From assembly GCF_036850765.1 (NCBI RefSeq), contig NC_089492.1, positions 163,740,296 to 163,804,295 on the forward strand: 64,000 nt of DNA, read 5' to 3'. The notes under the pieces were generated by a model, which searched no databases, was not told the origin of the DNA, and saw nothing but the letters and a program-made list of their open reading frames with translations. This stretch comes from Saccopteryx bilineata. Its lineage: Eukaryota; Chordata; Mammalia; Chiroptera; Emballonuridae. Positions 32,571-44,584 of this stretch are shown piece by piece (position 1 is the first letter of the stretch; every line of letters begins with the position of its first letter). A program made the translations under genes and the position numbers.

Positions 32571-32704
32571 AAATAAAAGGTTGGGGAGCATATTTCTCCA
32601 AGTTTATGTCACACTTTGGTTTCTCATTTGGGGGGGGGCAAACTGGTTTTATTTTAAAATAGATCTGGCATACATACACTCCCCCCAAAGAAAAATATAG
32701 GAAA

Positions 32705-32828
32705 AGTTCAGTCAATTAGAGCATCCTCCCGAAACACCAAGGTCATGGGTTTGGTTTGAGCTCTGGTCAGGGCACAGACAGGAAGCACATACAGGAAGCA
32801 ACCAATGAGTAGAACAATAAATAAATGC

Positions 32829-32859
<31 letters not shown>

Positions 32860-32905
32860 CTTTCTTCCTCTCTAAAAGCAGTCAATAAAATATTTTAAAA
32901 AGAAA
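32705..32905 (+). repeat. Ves-like SINE, 5' end diverged
   Basis: GTTCAGTCAATTAGAGCATC, ACCAAGGTCATGGGTTTGGT and a (CT)n run with CTCTCTAAAAGCAGTCAATA form a Ves body. A pure CT microsatellite lies at 32828-32854. Confidence 0.7.
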
Positions 32906-34190
32906 GAGAAGATGGGCCACAGACTCAGAGGAAATACTTGCAAGAAACCTAACCCATAAAGGACTTTAGCCAAAATGCACAGAGAATTCTTAAAACTTAA
33001 TGGCAAGAAAATGACCTAATTTTAAAATGGGCAAAAGAGTGAAACAGACACCTCACCAAAAATATATAGATGGCAAATAAGCATGGAAAGGTACCCAACA
33101 TCATATATCATTAGGGAACTGCAAATTAAACGAACAATGGGGAAGAATCCAGAACACTGACAACACCAAATGCTGGTGAGGATGTGGAACAACAGTAACT
33201 CTTATTCATTGCTGATAAGAAGGCAAAACTGACACAGCCAATTTGGAAGATAGTTTGGCAGTTTCAGACAAAAGTAAGCATACTCTTACCATGCAACCCA
33301 GCCATCTCACTCCTTGGTATTTATGCAAATGACCTGAAAACTTATGACCACCACACAAAAACCTACACATGGAAGTTTATAGCAGCTTTATTCATAATCA
33401 CCAAAACATGAAAGCAACCAAGTTGTCCTTTCATAGAATAATTGACAAACTGTGGAACATCTAGACAATGGAGCATTATTCAGAGCTAGTAAGAAATAAG
33501 CCATCAAGCCACAAAAAGACATGTTGGAAATATAATGTATTCTATTAGGTGAAAGAAGCCAATCTGAAAAGACTACATACATACTGTATGATTCCAACTA
33601 TAGTAGATATATAACATTTTAGAAAAGGTAAAACTGTGAAGATGGTAAAAAAAAAAAAAAACAGTGGTTGCAGGGGTTACACAGGAAAGGGGTGAACAGG
33701 CAGAACACTGAGGACTTTCAGGGCGGTGAAACTATTCTGTACAATGCCACAGTGTTAGATACATGTCATTATAGATTTGTCAAAACTCACAAAATGGGCC
33801 CTAGCTGGGTAGCTCTGCTGGTTACAGCGTCATCCCAGTACACCACGGTTGCGGTACCATCAGGGCACACACAAGAATCAAGCAAGGAATGTATAAATAA
33901 GTGGAACAAAAAATCGATGATTCCCCCCCAAAAAAATTTTTTTTAATTTAAAAAAGTCAATTAAAAACCTCACAGAATGTCCAACACCAAGAATAAATGC
34001 TAAAGTAAACTATGAATTTGGGTGACAATGATGTGTCAGTGTAAGTTCATCAATTTGAACAAACATACCATTCTGGTGCAGGATGCTAAAAGTGGGAGAG
34101 GTCATGCATATGTGCATAACCATCTCTACTTTCTGTTCAGTACAGCTGTGAATCTAAAATGGCTCTAAAAACAAAGTTTATTTAAATATA
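32906..34190 (+). mobile_element. Old L1 3' end (L1MA-like), split by a Ves-like SINE
   Basis: It contains ORF2 C-terminal homology with many stops (ACCTAACCCATAAAGGACTT, GAAAACTTATGACCACCACA, GCAGCTTTATTCATAATCAC). The 3' UTR block GGGTGACAATGATGTGTCAG is one I know from the old mammalian L1MA group. It is far more diverged than the other L1s here. Confidence 0.75.
33796..33952 (+). repeat. Ves-like SINE in old L1
   Basis: GGGCCCTAGCTGGGTAGCTC head, CACGGTTGCGGTACCATCAG, GTGGAACAAAAAATCGATGA and an A/T-rich tail. It splits the L1MA-like 3' UTR. Confidence 0.75.
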
Positions 34191-34435
34191 TCTAAATTAT
34201 ATGTAATTTCCCTAGCTTATGTAACGCATTAAGCACACACCCTTTGCGTACCTCATTGTAAAAGATTGGTAGAGTCATCATTATTAGGAGGGAATCAGAA
34301 TGAAATATTTTTAAACATAACACATTCATTCACTCCACATTTACAGCACACTTAACATGTGCTGCCCTACCCATTAACCTGGGTCTCTCACCTTGTGAAG
34401 ATTCCATTCTGATGATACAATCTTTTCATTTCTTT
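34191..34435. other. No gene seen
   Basis: Short unique DNA. Confidence 0.4.
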
Positions 34436-34994
34436 TTTTTTTTTAGTAAGACAGACAGGAAGAAAGATAGGAAGCATCAACTTTTATTTGCAGCACTTTA
34501 TTAATTTTATTTTATTTATTCATTGTTAGAGAGGAGAGAGACAGAGAGGGAGAGAGAGGAGAGAGAGACAGAGAGAGAGAAGGGGGAGGAGCTGGAAGCA
34601 TCAACTCCCATATGTGCCTCGACCAGGCAAGCCCAGGGTTTTGAACCAGCAACCTCAGCGTTTCCAGGTCGATGCTTTATCCACTGCGCCACCACAGGTC
34701 AGGCCTATTTGCAGCACTTTAGTTGTTCATGATTGCTTCTCATACGTGCCTTGACCCGGGGGCTCCAGCTAAGCCAGTGACCCCTTGCTCAAGCCAGCAA
34801 CCTTGGGGTTCAAGCCAGTGACCTTTGGGCTCATGCCAGTGACCATGGGGTCATGTGTACGGATCACACGCTCAAGCCAGACCCCATGCTCAAGCTGGTG
34901 AGCCCACATTCAACTGGTAACCTCAGGGTTTCAAACCTGGGTCCTTAGTGTCCCAGGTGGACACTCTGTCCACTGCACCACCACTTGGTCAGGC
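34436..34994 (-). repeat. tRNA-derived SINE, type B, split by another SINE
   Basis: The left piece (34436-34500) and right piece (34705-34994, ending GGTCAGGC) join into one minus-strand SINE with expanded 'CAAGCCAGTGACC' units. Confidence 0.85.
34501..34704 (-). repeat. tRNA-derived SINE, short type (C), nested
   Basis: ATTTTATTTATTCATTGTTA, a GA-rich tract and GATGCTTTATCCACTGCGCC give a minus-strand tRNA-like head. A perfect duplication TATTTGCAGCACTTTA lies on both sides (about 34485-34500 and 34706-34721). Confidence 0.9.
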
Positions 34995-36425
34995 TCCAGT
35001 TATATAATCTTAAGAATTCATTGTTTTCAAAGCCACCTACTGCTACCAGAAATCATTGTCAATACCTGCCTGAAGACTTAAAAAAAAAAAACCCTAGGAA
35101 AACAGTGATTCTTTGGAATTCACAAAGGTTCCTCTGGATTTGGGGGGGGGGGGGAATTGTCAACAATGGAAAATGTGTTTTTTTCTCAAGTACCCTGCCT
35201 GAGTGTCACCAAGCATCAAAGATAAGCTAACCACATGAATATGCACAGCACTGAGACCCTGAGACCAAAGCACACATTTCATAATAAAACCCAGAAGAAC
35301 AGCTCCTGTTTTCTAACTTATCTTAAGGTCCTGATAAACTTCTCAGAAAGCCATTGAAATCTAAAATGACGCTCAGCATAGAAAGGGGCCCCTTTCCCCT
35401 AACTGCACACATTGTAGCCAATGAGTCAGCAGCACAGGACTCAGACTTGACCCTCTGCAGGAAGGAGAGCTTGAAGAATTGTGCTGGCCTTCCCACATAC
35501 CTGGTGAGCAGCCTGCCAGCCTGTGGAAGCACCACGCAGGACTTGCTAACAAATGTAAAGATCCCAAGAGCTGTCCTATGCTCCTTTAAAGGGGCCAAAA
35601 TGACTAATGTGCTGGTAACAACCAATGCCAAACACTGCGTGTACGCAGAGGCTTCCAAACTTAGGCCTGGAGCTCAGGGCAAAAGAAGGGGGAGTCCACC
35701 TCAGGAAGGGGTTTGATTTTGCTGGGAGTAAAAAAGCCTTTCTACCCAAAGAGAGGCCACGCCGCCTCACCACCCCGTTCAGATATGATGCAATGGAGAC
35801 CAAACCCACACCCCAGGCAAATCATGCTACTCTCAGAGGTGGGGCCAGGGGAACAGAATGAATTACCTCCCTTCCTTACTCGGCCTTTCTTTTTTCTTTA
35901 TTTTTTTTTTTCATATTTTCAGAAGCAAGAGAAACCACTCTGAATTTCTCAGATATGAAATAAAGAAGTCCTTTCTAGAAGATATGGTGGGTGGGCATGA
36001 GAGCAAGGGGGAAAAGACTGAAGTAATGGACCCACTCCTGCTCCCAACACCAATAAAATACCGTAATCACTTAGTGCTGACGTGAGTCAAGCTCATCAGA
36101 CTCAGTAATACATTGATCTGTTCTGGCACATTTCCAGAAGGTTCTTCCTTTTTTTGGCAGTCACATGAAAAGAATGAAAATTAACTAAAAAAGTGACCCC
36201 TCTGATCTTTCTCCTACAAACTGTCAATGTGCAAATGATGTTTCATGCCGACATTTCTGCAATTTCAGTTATTACCAATTCATCACCAGCTCGCAGTTCC
36301 TGAAACCCCACAATATGTCAGGTTATGTTCAGGACATAAAGTTCCTGCCATGTGCAGGGGATATGCAAATATTCCAGCACCATATGGCGGTTTATTCAAG
36401 TTTATTTTCATTAAGAAGACACTGA
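34995..36425. other. Unique DNA, no gene supported
   Basis: A G run lies at 35142-35153. The 120-codon frame 35354-35716 has no domain and is matched by open antisense frames, so I do not call it. T-rich sequence at 35887-35912. Confidence 0.45.
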
Positions 36426-36765
36426 AGCCATGGCCAGTTGGCTCAGTGGATAGAGCCTTGGCCAGGCGTATGGATGTCCCAGGCTCGATTCCCAATCAGA
36501 GCACACAAGAGAAGCAACCACCTGCTTCTCTTCCTCTCCCTCTTCTCTCCCTCTTCCCCTCCGGCAGCCAGTGGCTCGACTGGTTCAAACCCCAGGTGCT
36601 AAAGATAGCTTAGTAGGTCCTAGCTAGCACATCAGCCTCAGGCACTGAGGATAGATGGGTTGACTCAAGCATCAGTCCCTGACAGGGGTTGCCAGGTGGA
36701 ACCCAGTCAGGGCACATGAGGGAGTCTGTCTCACTATCTCCCCTCCTCTCACTTAAAAAAAAAAG
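36426..36765 (+). repeat. tRNA-derived SINE, type A, short body
   Basis: GCCATGGCCAGTTGGCTCAG head, B box GGCTCGATTCC, CTCACTTAAAAAAAAAAGG tail. Confidence 0.88.
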
Positions 36766-38466
36766 GATATTAAGCCTTTTTATTCAGATAACGCAGAAGA
36801 TTCGGGGAGAGGCTGAGTATGGCATGGAATGTCAAAAAAGGCTACCAAAAGGGGTAAGACTTGGTCTGGAGAAAGGAACAGAAAGAATTCAGATAGACTG
36901 GGAGAACATGGAAAAGAATTCTAGTCCTATTAGGGATTCTGAATCTGATCTTCCCAACTGATGGTCATTGGAGGTTACGGGCATAAAATAATAACAAATT
37001 CATGAAAAACCAGGGCCTCTCAGATGAGATCCACTAGGATGAAATTAGAAGCTCAACATTCCCAGTAGGAAATCTGGGAGGTAGAGGGCCTCAGGAAGAA
37101 GGAAAAGAGATCTGGTGGTTTTCTCCCCAGGAAAGCACAGGTACATCCATTCTGAACAGGCATGGGAGTCAACAGTTCTAAATTATACTCTAGCTTCAGT
37201 TCAGAAGCTGAAACTGCAAGCAAGTTTCTTAACTTCTTTCTGAACCCATTGCTTCATTTTTTAAAATGGAGACAATATGTAAACCACCAGATCAAGGCAA
37301 TACACGTAAATTGTCTAATTCAATAGTTGATACATAGATGTTCTACAACAGTAACTGTTGTCATCACGTAAAAAGGAAGCATGAAAAATTGTCCAGTTAG
37401 AGGTAAACGAGGAACTACAAAATTGCCATGTCCTGGGGGAAAGTTTGGAGTCTGTCTGACCTGTCTTGTACTTCTATATGCTAGGTTTTAATCCTGGTTG
37501 ATTCCTTGGGCAATAAAAATCAAAGTGACATAGTGGATGCCAGTGGATTAGTTTCAAACAGCAGGCTGGCCTTTGGAGTGCTGCTCTCTAGAAAGCACAT
37601 CGCACCTTCACAATTGAGAGGTGTCACTTCTTTGGTCCAAGAGCATGACCAAAGTCATTGATTACCCAGTTGAGATTAATCCATTCTATACCCTGCATAC
37701 AGAGTTTGAAATTTTAGGCTGGCCAAGAACCTATTCAAGAAACTGTTACTGAATTTCTTTGTACCAAGACACCTTAATATATCCTTTCAGGGTTTTCTCA
37801 TCCAGAAACAAAAGGAAAAGTTCCAGTCTGTCCTGTACTAAATGCTTTAGATACACAATTGTCACAAATCCTCACAGGTCTAAAGACCTTACAGAAAAAA
37901 AAAGAGATCAATTAAAGATGTATGCATTCTTTCAGTTCTTTCCCTCATTCCTTCATCTAACCATGCTTTCCAAGTAAATATCTTTCATGCCCCTGTTAGG
38001 TATAAAGCACAGGGTAGAGAAAGTCATTGCCCTCATGGGGTTTACAGTTTGAAGGCTAGCAAGATAAACATCTATCACAAGGCAGCCTAAAGATGTGCAT
38101 CGTCCAGAGAATATAAGTACTGTGTGGAGAGGAGTAATTTGACTAAGAGATCAGGAAGATTTCTACAAGAGTGATCCATCGGCTGTGCTAGGATTTGCAG
38201 AAAATAATCAGGAAGAGTACAGGATGCTCATCAAGCACAAAGTACAACCTGATAGAGACACTGTGTCACATCAGAGAAGGGAAAGGTGTCTGTTTCAAAA
38301 ATGGACAGGTAATAAGGGGTGGCCGGGGGCCAGTGGAAGACAGAGGTGAATTGTGAAGGGTTATGAACCATGAACACAGACTACCGCTGTTGATTACATT
38401 TAACAATACAATGTGTACACTAAGAAACCTGTTGGGGGAAGGAGGAGGGCTAGGATCTTTGCTACA
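36766..38466. other. Unique DNA with MIR and L2-like remnants
   Basis: A minus-strand MIR is likely at 37195-37330 (AGTTTCTTAACTTCTTTCTG, AAAATGGAGACAATATGTAA). An L2-like stretch lies at about 37990-38080 (CATTGCCCTCATGGGGTTTA). No exon seen. Confidence 0.5.
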
Positions 38467-38480
38467 AAGAAAATGGTATT

Positions 38481-38876
38481 GGCCCTGGCCGGTTGGCTCA
38501 GTGGTAGAGCGTCAGCCTGGTGTGCAGAAGTCCCGGGTTCGATTCCCGGCCAGGGCACACAGGAGAAGCGCCCATCTGCTTCTCCACCCCTCCCCCTCTC
38601 CTTCCTCTCTGTCTCTCTCTTCCCCTCCCGCAGCTGAGGCTCCATTGGAGCAAAGATGGCCCGGGCGCTGGGGATGGCTCTTTGGCCTCTGCCCCAGGTG
38701 CTGGAGTGGCTCTGGTCGCGGCAGAGCAACGCCCCGGAGGGGCAGAGCACCGCCCCCTGGTGGGCAGAGGGTCGCCCCTGGTGGGCGTGCCGGGTGGATC
38801 CCGGTCGGGCGCATGCGGGAGTCTGTCTGTCTCTCCCTGTTTCCAGCTTCAGAAAAATACAAAAAAAAAAAAAAAG
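38481..38876 (+). repeat. tRNA-derived SINE, type A (long form)
   Basis: Complete copy with intact promoter boxes. The duplication AAAGAAAATGGTATT is perfect at about 38466-38480 and 38877-38891. Confidence 0.95.
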
Positions 38877-38891
38877 AAAGAAAATGGTATT

Positions 38892-39381
38892 AACATAGGT
38901 TCAGCCTCCAGACCTCTTCCCTACCCCACATGACCAGGCAATATCTCTCTTGCCCTAACTTATCATCTTTAACCAACTTTTTCCCTTTCTCCTTCCTTTT
39001 AACTGGACACTAGAAATTAGGCAAACACGTTGATTCTGAGAAAACTCAGAACTTTACGGGAGAAGGGAGGAAATGTGATGCAAGCCAGCAGCCTGAGTCA
39101 CCAACCTCAGTGAGGTCTCCTCACCCCTCCAATTCAGCTGCAGCAACTGGTATTTCTGATGTTTCCACTCACCCACTTAATTCCAGTCGTTCTGGAGACT
39201 CTCTCTGTTTTCCTTGTTGTAAAGGCTAGCCTGACTTCCCATTTATGACCTTGGTTCACTCTGGTGTCATCTTCTCTTCGGGGCCCAACTAAACTTCTGA
39301 CATCAAATTTCCTCTAACAATCACCTCTACCTCCAGTGGGCTTGCCCAAGCGCACACACACTAAAAGAAAGTTCCATCAAG
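38892..39381. other. No gene seen (unique DNA)
   Basis: No recognisable repeat or exon. Confidence 0.45.
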
Positions 39382-39393
39382 AAATCATGTCCT

Positions 39394-39995
39394 TGAACAG
39401 ACACTTCTCCCAGGAAGAAATACAAATGGCCAACAGATATATGAAAAGATGCTCAGCTTCATTAGTTATTAGAGAAATGCAAATCAAAACTACAATGAGA
39501 TACCACCTCACCCCTGTTAGATTAGCTATTATCAACAAGACGGGTAATAGCAAATGTTGGAGAGGCTGTGGAGAAAAAGGAACCCTCATACACTGTTGGT
39601 GGGAATGTAAAGTAGTACAACCACTATGGAGGAAAGTATGGTGGTTCCTCAAAAAACTGCAAATAGAACTACCTTATGACCCAGCAATCCCTCTACTGGG
39701 TATATACCCCAAAACCTCAGAATCATTGATACGTAAAGACACATGTAGCCCCATGTTCATTGCAGCACTGTTCACAGTGGCCAAGACATGGAAACAACCA
39801 AAAAGCCCTTCAATAGAAGACTGGATAAAGAAGATGTGGCACATATACACTATGGAATACTACTCAGCCATAAGAAATGATGACATCAGATCATTTACAG
39901 CAAAATGGTGGGATCTTGATAACATTATACGGAGTGAAATAAGTAAATCAGAAAAAAACAAGAACTACATGATTCCATACATTGGTGGAACATAA
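39394..39995 (+). pseudogene. L1 ORF2 C-terminal fragment
   Basis: This piece keeps the last 200 or so codons in frame, including the cysteine motif [19 protein letters not shown] and the terminal [11 protein letters not shown]. An upstream ATG in host DNA (39336) happens to be in frame, so a 219-codon open frame exists, but it lacks both enzymatic domains and has no visible promoter. Confidence 0.92.
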
Positions 39996-40260
39996 AAATG
40001 AGACTAAGAGACATGGACAAGAGTGTGGTGGTTACCAGGGGTGGGGGGAGGGAGGATGCAGGAGGGAGGGAGGGAGAGAGTTATGGGGAGGGGGAGGGGC
40101 ACAGAGAAAACTAGATAGAGGGTGACGGAGGACGATCTGACTCTGGGCGAGGGGTATGCAACATAATTTAATGACAAGATAACCTAGACATGTTTTCTTT
40201 GAATATATGTACCCTGAACTATTAATGTCATCCCATTAACATTAATAAAAATTTATAAAA
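39394..40260 (+). mobile_element. Young 5'-truncated LINE-1
   Basis: It begins within ORF2 (TGAACAGACACTTCTCCCAG) and runs through the 3' UTR to AATAAAAATTTATAAAAAAA. The duplication AAATCATGTCCT is perfect at 39382-39393 and about 40262-40273. In the coding part I count only about half a dozen differences from the intact L1 at 14881-15481. Confidence 0.96.
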
Positions 40261-40273
40261 AAAATCATGTCCT

Positions 40274-41029
40274 GATTTCAGAGCCCTTCCACTTTATCTC
40301 AAATTCCTCATGCCCTCATTCCATTCTTATCCCACTTCAGATGCTTCTTCATCTCTCCTAAAAAAGCTCATGAAAAATGTCTGTTGCCCCACAAACGACT
40401 TATACAGGGGGCAGCGCTCTGTGCCCTACCACCCTTACCATGAGCCTTAGTACTCCAGTGTACCCACCTAAGCCACATTGTTAAAGGTTCATTTGGCTCC
40501 TAAAATGTATTCCTAAAATATTAAATAATGTCCATATGCTGGCTTCCTAAGAGGCTGAGGTAAGCACCTGGGGACAGCAGTAAAACAGAGAGGAAGAAAA
40601 AAGAAAACAAGGCCCCTTAGGATAATAAGCTGAGTTACAGCAGGAACACTTTGGACGGTGTTCACAATTACCCACTCATCCATCACAGCTCTTCAAAGAC
40701 TATTAACTTGCTAGTCATTATCCAACCGCCTTTACCACACCCTCTGTCCCATCGGAGGAGAACCACAGGGCACGCAAAGTAGTCATAGCGCCCTACAGGT
40801 AAAGGACACAGACCCACTATAAGGGCAAGGCTACCTCACCACACTTGAGTCCAGCCTAGCGCTCAAGTAGCAAGGGGTGGGTGATTCAGTAAGGAAGGCG
40901 GGGGGGGGGGCGTTAAAAACAATCACTGAGAGTCCCAGAGAAATGGTAATCCGATTCTGAAGCCTGGCCATAAGGGACACTCAGGGCCCCTGCGGCCGAT
41001 ACTCTCGGCTCAATCTCTTATCGCCCTAC
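40274..41029. other. Unique DNA leading into a CpG island
   Basis: No repeat or exon recognised. A G run lies at 40901-40911. CpG frequency rises from about 40960. Confidence 0.5.
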
Positions 41030-41820
41030 CCTGCCAACACGCGCTTCACCCCGCGCCTCCCCGCTCAGTCCCGAGCTTCGGCATTCTGAGTGAAGGCATC
41101 ATCAGCTTCGCCCAACCACCCACACACCGGCAGACAGGGACCGCTGGCTCTGGGAAGACTATCAGAGCAAAACCGCCACCGTCCAGGATGTATATCTCTC
41201 CACTCACCCATCCTTACTGGGCCATTTGCCCGCTCTGATGGAAGCCCCAAGCCGCTGATTTGAATCGGGCTAGAATAAAGCGGAGGTGGAATGGGAGAAC
41301 ACATTTCACAAGGAGCCAGGATGACGAGCTGATCCTCCTCTGAGCACCCACTCCAACCCCACCCCTTCATCCCGCTTGAGGCTGGGGGCGTGGACAGACA
41401 AGGCGTAGGGAGCGCAGTGGGTCCCGGTCACAGCTGCACACAAAGCCCTTCACCTTCTCCTCGCCACCCAAGCTCTTCTTCCCTGAGCTTCGTTGTTCCG
41501 AGGGTCTCGGATGCCCCCTTTGGTGGTCGGAGGGACGGCCCAACTCCCTCTCGCAGCGCTGCCCCCTCCCTCCCATCTCAGCCTCCTCCCGGCCCCTCGC
41601 CACCGACCCCCGCGGAAGCTCAGCCCGGGTTTGAGAGCCACGACAACACCCCTTGCGCCCCGCGGCAGCGGACAGCGGTCTAGTCTCTCCAACGTACAAC
41701 TTCACCCGGCCGGTCCGCCACCCACTCTGGGGCGCACACCCATCCCCGCAACGTTTGGACCGGTTCAGATCAGCTCCATCTTCAAGCGGCAGGGGAGCCG
41801 AGCCGCAGGCACGCTCCTAC

Positions 41821-42020
41821 CTGCGCGGCGGCGGGGCGGCCAGGAGCGAGGGCACTGAGCGCCCAGCCCGAGCCCTGCGCCCCGGCGCGGTTGCCCTTGT
41901 GCTGCGGCGGTAGCAGCAGCAGCAGCCGCTGGCTCGCTGGCTGACTGGCTGGCTGCCCGGCTGACTCCTCACTGGGGCTTCCTGTAGGGCTGGACAAAGG
42001 ACATTTCCTGGGAGGAGCAG
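41821..42020 (-). other. Candidate non-coding first exon, minus strand
   Basis: Read on the minus strand, the sequence ends CCGCGCAG and continues GTAGGAGCG, a good match to the CAG|GTRAGN donor consensus, with the last exon base at 41821. The exon would contain CAGCCAGCCAGTCAGCCAGC and a GCTGCTGCTGCTGCT run. Its 5' end is not visible and is set here only by the promoter motif at 42029-42060. No ATG-initiated frame crosses the donor convincingly, so I take it as 5' UTR. The gene body would lie at lower coordinates or outside the window, and I do not recognise the gene. Confidence 0.45.
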
Positions 42021-42028
42021 GGGGAATG

Positions 42029-42060
42029 TTCCCAGCATGCCTCGATTTGTAGTTCCCGGG
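42029..42060. promoter_or_regulatory. ZNF143/THAP11-like promoter motif
   Basis: TTCCCAGCATGCCTCGATTT followed by GTAGTTCCCGGG contains the CCCAGCATGC core and, on the other strand, GGGAACTACAAAT. Both are parts of the ACTACAnnTCCCAGnATGC motif that marks many CpG-island promoters. It lies just upstream of the candidate minus-strand exon. Confidence 0.5.
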
Positions 42061-42299
42061 GACTTCCTTTCACCGCAGCAGCTCGGACCAGACAGGGGCC
42101 TCGGACTAGAGGAGAGGCGCTCCCTGCGACCTTAAGCGCTCCAGAGAAGGAACTGCGGAAGGTCACACTGTGGACCCTGCCCCGCGCCTTCCGGGACGCG
42201 GTCGCCACGCGGGAGTTCGCACTCCGCGCATGGGCGGCGGTCCGCTCTATGGGAACCTGTCGCGATGTGCGGAAAGACCCTGGGGTGGAAAGGCCTTTT

Positions 42300-44230
42300 T
42301 TTTAGAAAGGAAAAAGTTTGGGGTGGGTTCGCTTTGAGTTGACTTGATTTTTTTAATAGATTTTCTTTTCCTGGTCCATTCTCTTTTTTTAAACCGCCGG
42401 AATCCTGCCGGGGGCTGATTAAAGAACTTGACAGCTCACTAGGAATTCAGGTTCCTTAAGATCTTGGCGCTTTGTCCTTAAAACCATAAGGGCTGATTGT
42501 TTCCAGAGCCTGACCCGGGGACGTTCCTCCCTCCGATGTTGGCCGTGGCCCAGGCATCTTTTCAAGCAAAGTAATTAAGAGATTGAAAATAAATTACAGT
42601 ACAGAAATTAACAATAAGACGTAAAAATAAAAATTAAAAAAAAACCAGAAACTGTGTGCTAGACTTTCTGCTTATCACTCCCTTCTACACCTTCATGATT
42701 CAGTTTACTGTATCCTACAAAACAAATGTAAAGACCACTGTATGCGGGGAGAGGAGGGGCTTATTAAGGAAGGAAGACATTGACCACAAGAAAGGAACTC
42801 CTCCTCCAGCCTATCAAGAGCCTGTAATATCCTCCACAAACTCCTAATTCTGGAACTACATGCCCAAGCCCCTCCAAAAAATCAAGGAAGGATCACATAG
42901 AGACTAAATAACTAAAAGCTGTGTTCTCTCAAAGGAACTAGGAAAGGAGGTTCTAGGATGCTCCAAAACGTGTCTGAAAATATAGGTCATAATAACCCAT
43001 CTTACCCACTTGGCCTCTCCCATTTCAAGTGCACATGAATTAGAACACTGGAGTGAGGGATGTAGTTTACACTTAAAAAAAGTGTATCCACTTTTCTGCT
43101 GTAGTACCCTTTCTCCGGAGATCCTTAACCACAGGAAGATGGGCTGGTTTCATTTAAGGTGCAGAATTGATGAAAAGCATATAGGTGTAAGCACCTACAT
43201 CCCCAAAGTTCCTGTTATATGTTACTCTGTTGACTGTCCACATGGATTAATTGTGCTGTGATCCATGTGTTCTCTACAAACTACTGCTAGGTAATGGTTT
43301 GCAGCCTGGCAACACTCTAGCAAAACTGCCCTCCAACCCTAAAAAAAAAAAAAAAAAAGATAACTGATCATCATTGGCAAATACAGCAACCTCTTCTAGT
43401 GTTTAATTTGAAAAGATCATACACTAGACTGTAGGATTTAACATTGTCAGCAGCACGCGCATTGAAGCGATTTTCTACCTTGCTTAAAATACAGTACCCT
43501 TTCCACTTCTAACTTCAGCTCAGGATTCCTAGAAATTTACTGTTATCTCCATCCTACACCAAACCAGTCCCTTCTCTGTTGTTGCCAATCCACGTCAATT
43601 AGTTGCTTCAATAACGATTTATTTCCCACTTATTCAATGCTAGTCACCATGCCTGGGGTAGATGGCACTCAACAGTAAGATTTCATGGAGTAACTACAAG
43701 TTCCGACTTACCCTTAGAAGTTCACACTCCACTCAACATCACACAGACAATTACTACACAGTCTTTAAGTGCTGTAACAAAGCCATACACAGAGGTTTGT
43801 GTTCCCAGAAAGTGACGGTCTTCCATATTCCATCCTCAACAATTATTAAGGATGTTGAGATTGAAATTAACAAACTGCACACTCCCGGCTGAAATAGGGA
43901 GTCTGAGACTAGACAGAAATGGCATTCCTTTCTTCCTCCTCATGCCCCCTCCTCCACCCCTCATATCCTCAGGGGAAAGTTATAGAAAGTTAGCAAGATG
44001 AGGTAAGGAGGCCTCCACCACGGTCAGAGGGTGGAGCCTTTTCCAACAGGTTCCAAAGTCACACAGCAACTTCAGGAAAGTCTAAACTTGTAAACCTGTG
44101 TGTGGGTTTGGGTTTTATTTTTAAACCAACCAAAAATTTTCATCCTCACCTTTCAAAAAGATAACTGATAATTGGAAAAAATAATAATAAATTCAATTTT
44201 ATACACACTTAGATATATTCTAGGATTTAA
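42300..44230. other. Unique DNA with an L2-like remnant
   Basis: Position 43610-43760 resembles an L2 3' part (TTATTTCCCACTTATTCAAT, GATGGCACTCAACAGTAAGA). An A run lies at 43341-43358. No exon recognised. Confidence 0.45.
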
Positions 44231-44242
44231 AAAGTATGTTCT

Positions 44243-44584
44243 GCCTGACCAGGTGGTGGTGCAGTGGATAGAGCGTCGGATTGGGATGTGGAGGACCCAG
44301 GTTCGAGACCCCCGAGGTCATCAGTTTGAGCATAGGCTCATCTGGTTTGAGCCAAGCTCACCAGCTTGTACCCAAGGTCGCTGGCTTGAGCAAGGAGTCA
44401 CTCGGTCTGCTGTAGCCCCCGGTTAAGGCACATAAGAGAAAGCAATCAATGAACAACTAAGGTGTTGCAACAAAAAACTGATGATTGGTGCTTCTCATCT
44501 CTCTTGGTTACTGTCTGTCTGTCCCTATCTATCCCTCTCTGACTCTCTCTGTCTCTGTAAAAAAAAAAAAAAAAAAAAAAAAAA
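44243..44584 (+). repeat. tRNA-derived SINE, type B
   Basis: GCCTGACCAGGTGGTGGTGC head, B box GGTTCGAGACC, long A tail. The flanks AAAAAGTATGTTC and AAAAGTTCC allow a partial duplication. Confidence 0.92.

Larger units (their letters stand above)
41030..42260. promoter_or_regulatory. CpG island, probable host gene promoter
   Basis: GC content and CpG frequency are high across this stretch, and it contains no SINE or L1, unlike the rest of the window. Several long open frames on both strands are expected from the composition and carry no domain. The clearest gene signal is a minus-strand splice donor at 41821/41820. Confidence 0.8.

Noticed and set aside
35354..35716. 120-codon frame
   Set aside because: No domain, no splice or promoter context, and overlapping antisense frames of similar length.
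39336..39995. 219-aa gene starting in host DNA
   Set aside because: The first 20 or so codons are flanking sequence and the remainder is the L1 ORF2 C-terminus. The in-frame ATG is coincidental.
41367..41913. Several 80-120-codon frames in the CpG island as coding exons
   Set aside because: All three frames on both strands tend to be open at this GC content. No start, domain or splice pair favours one.
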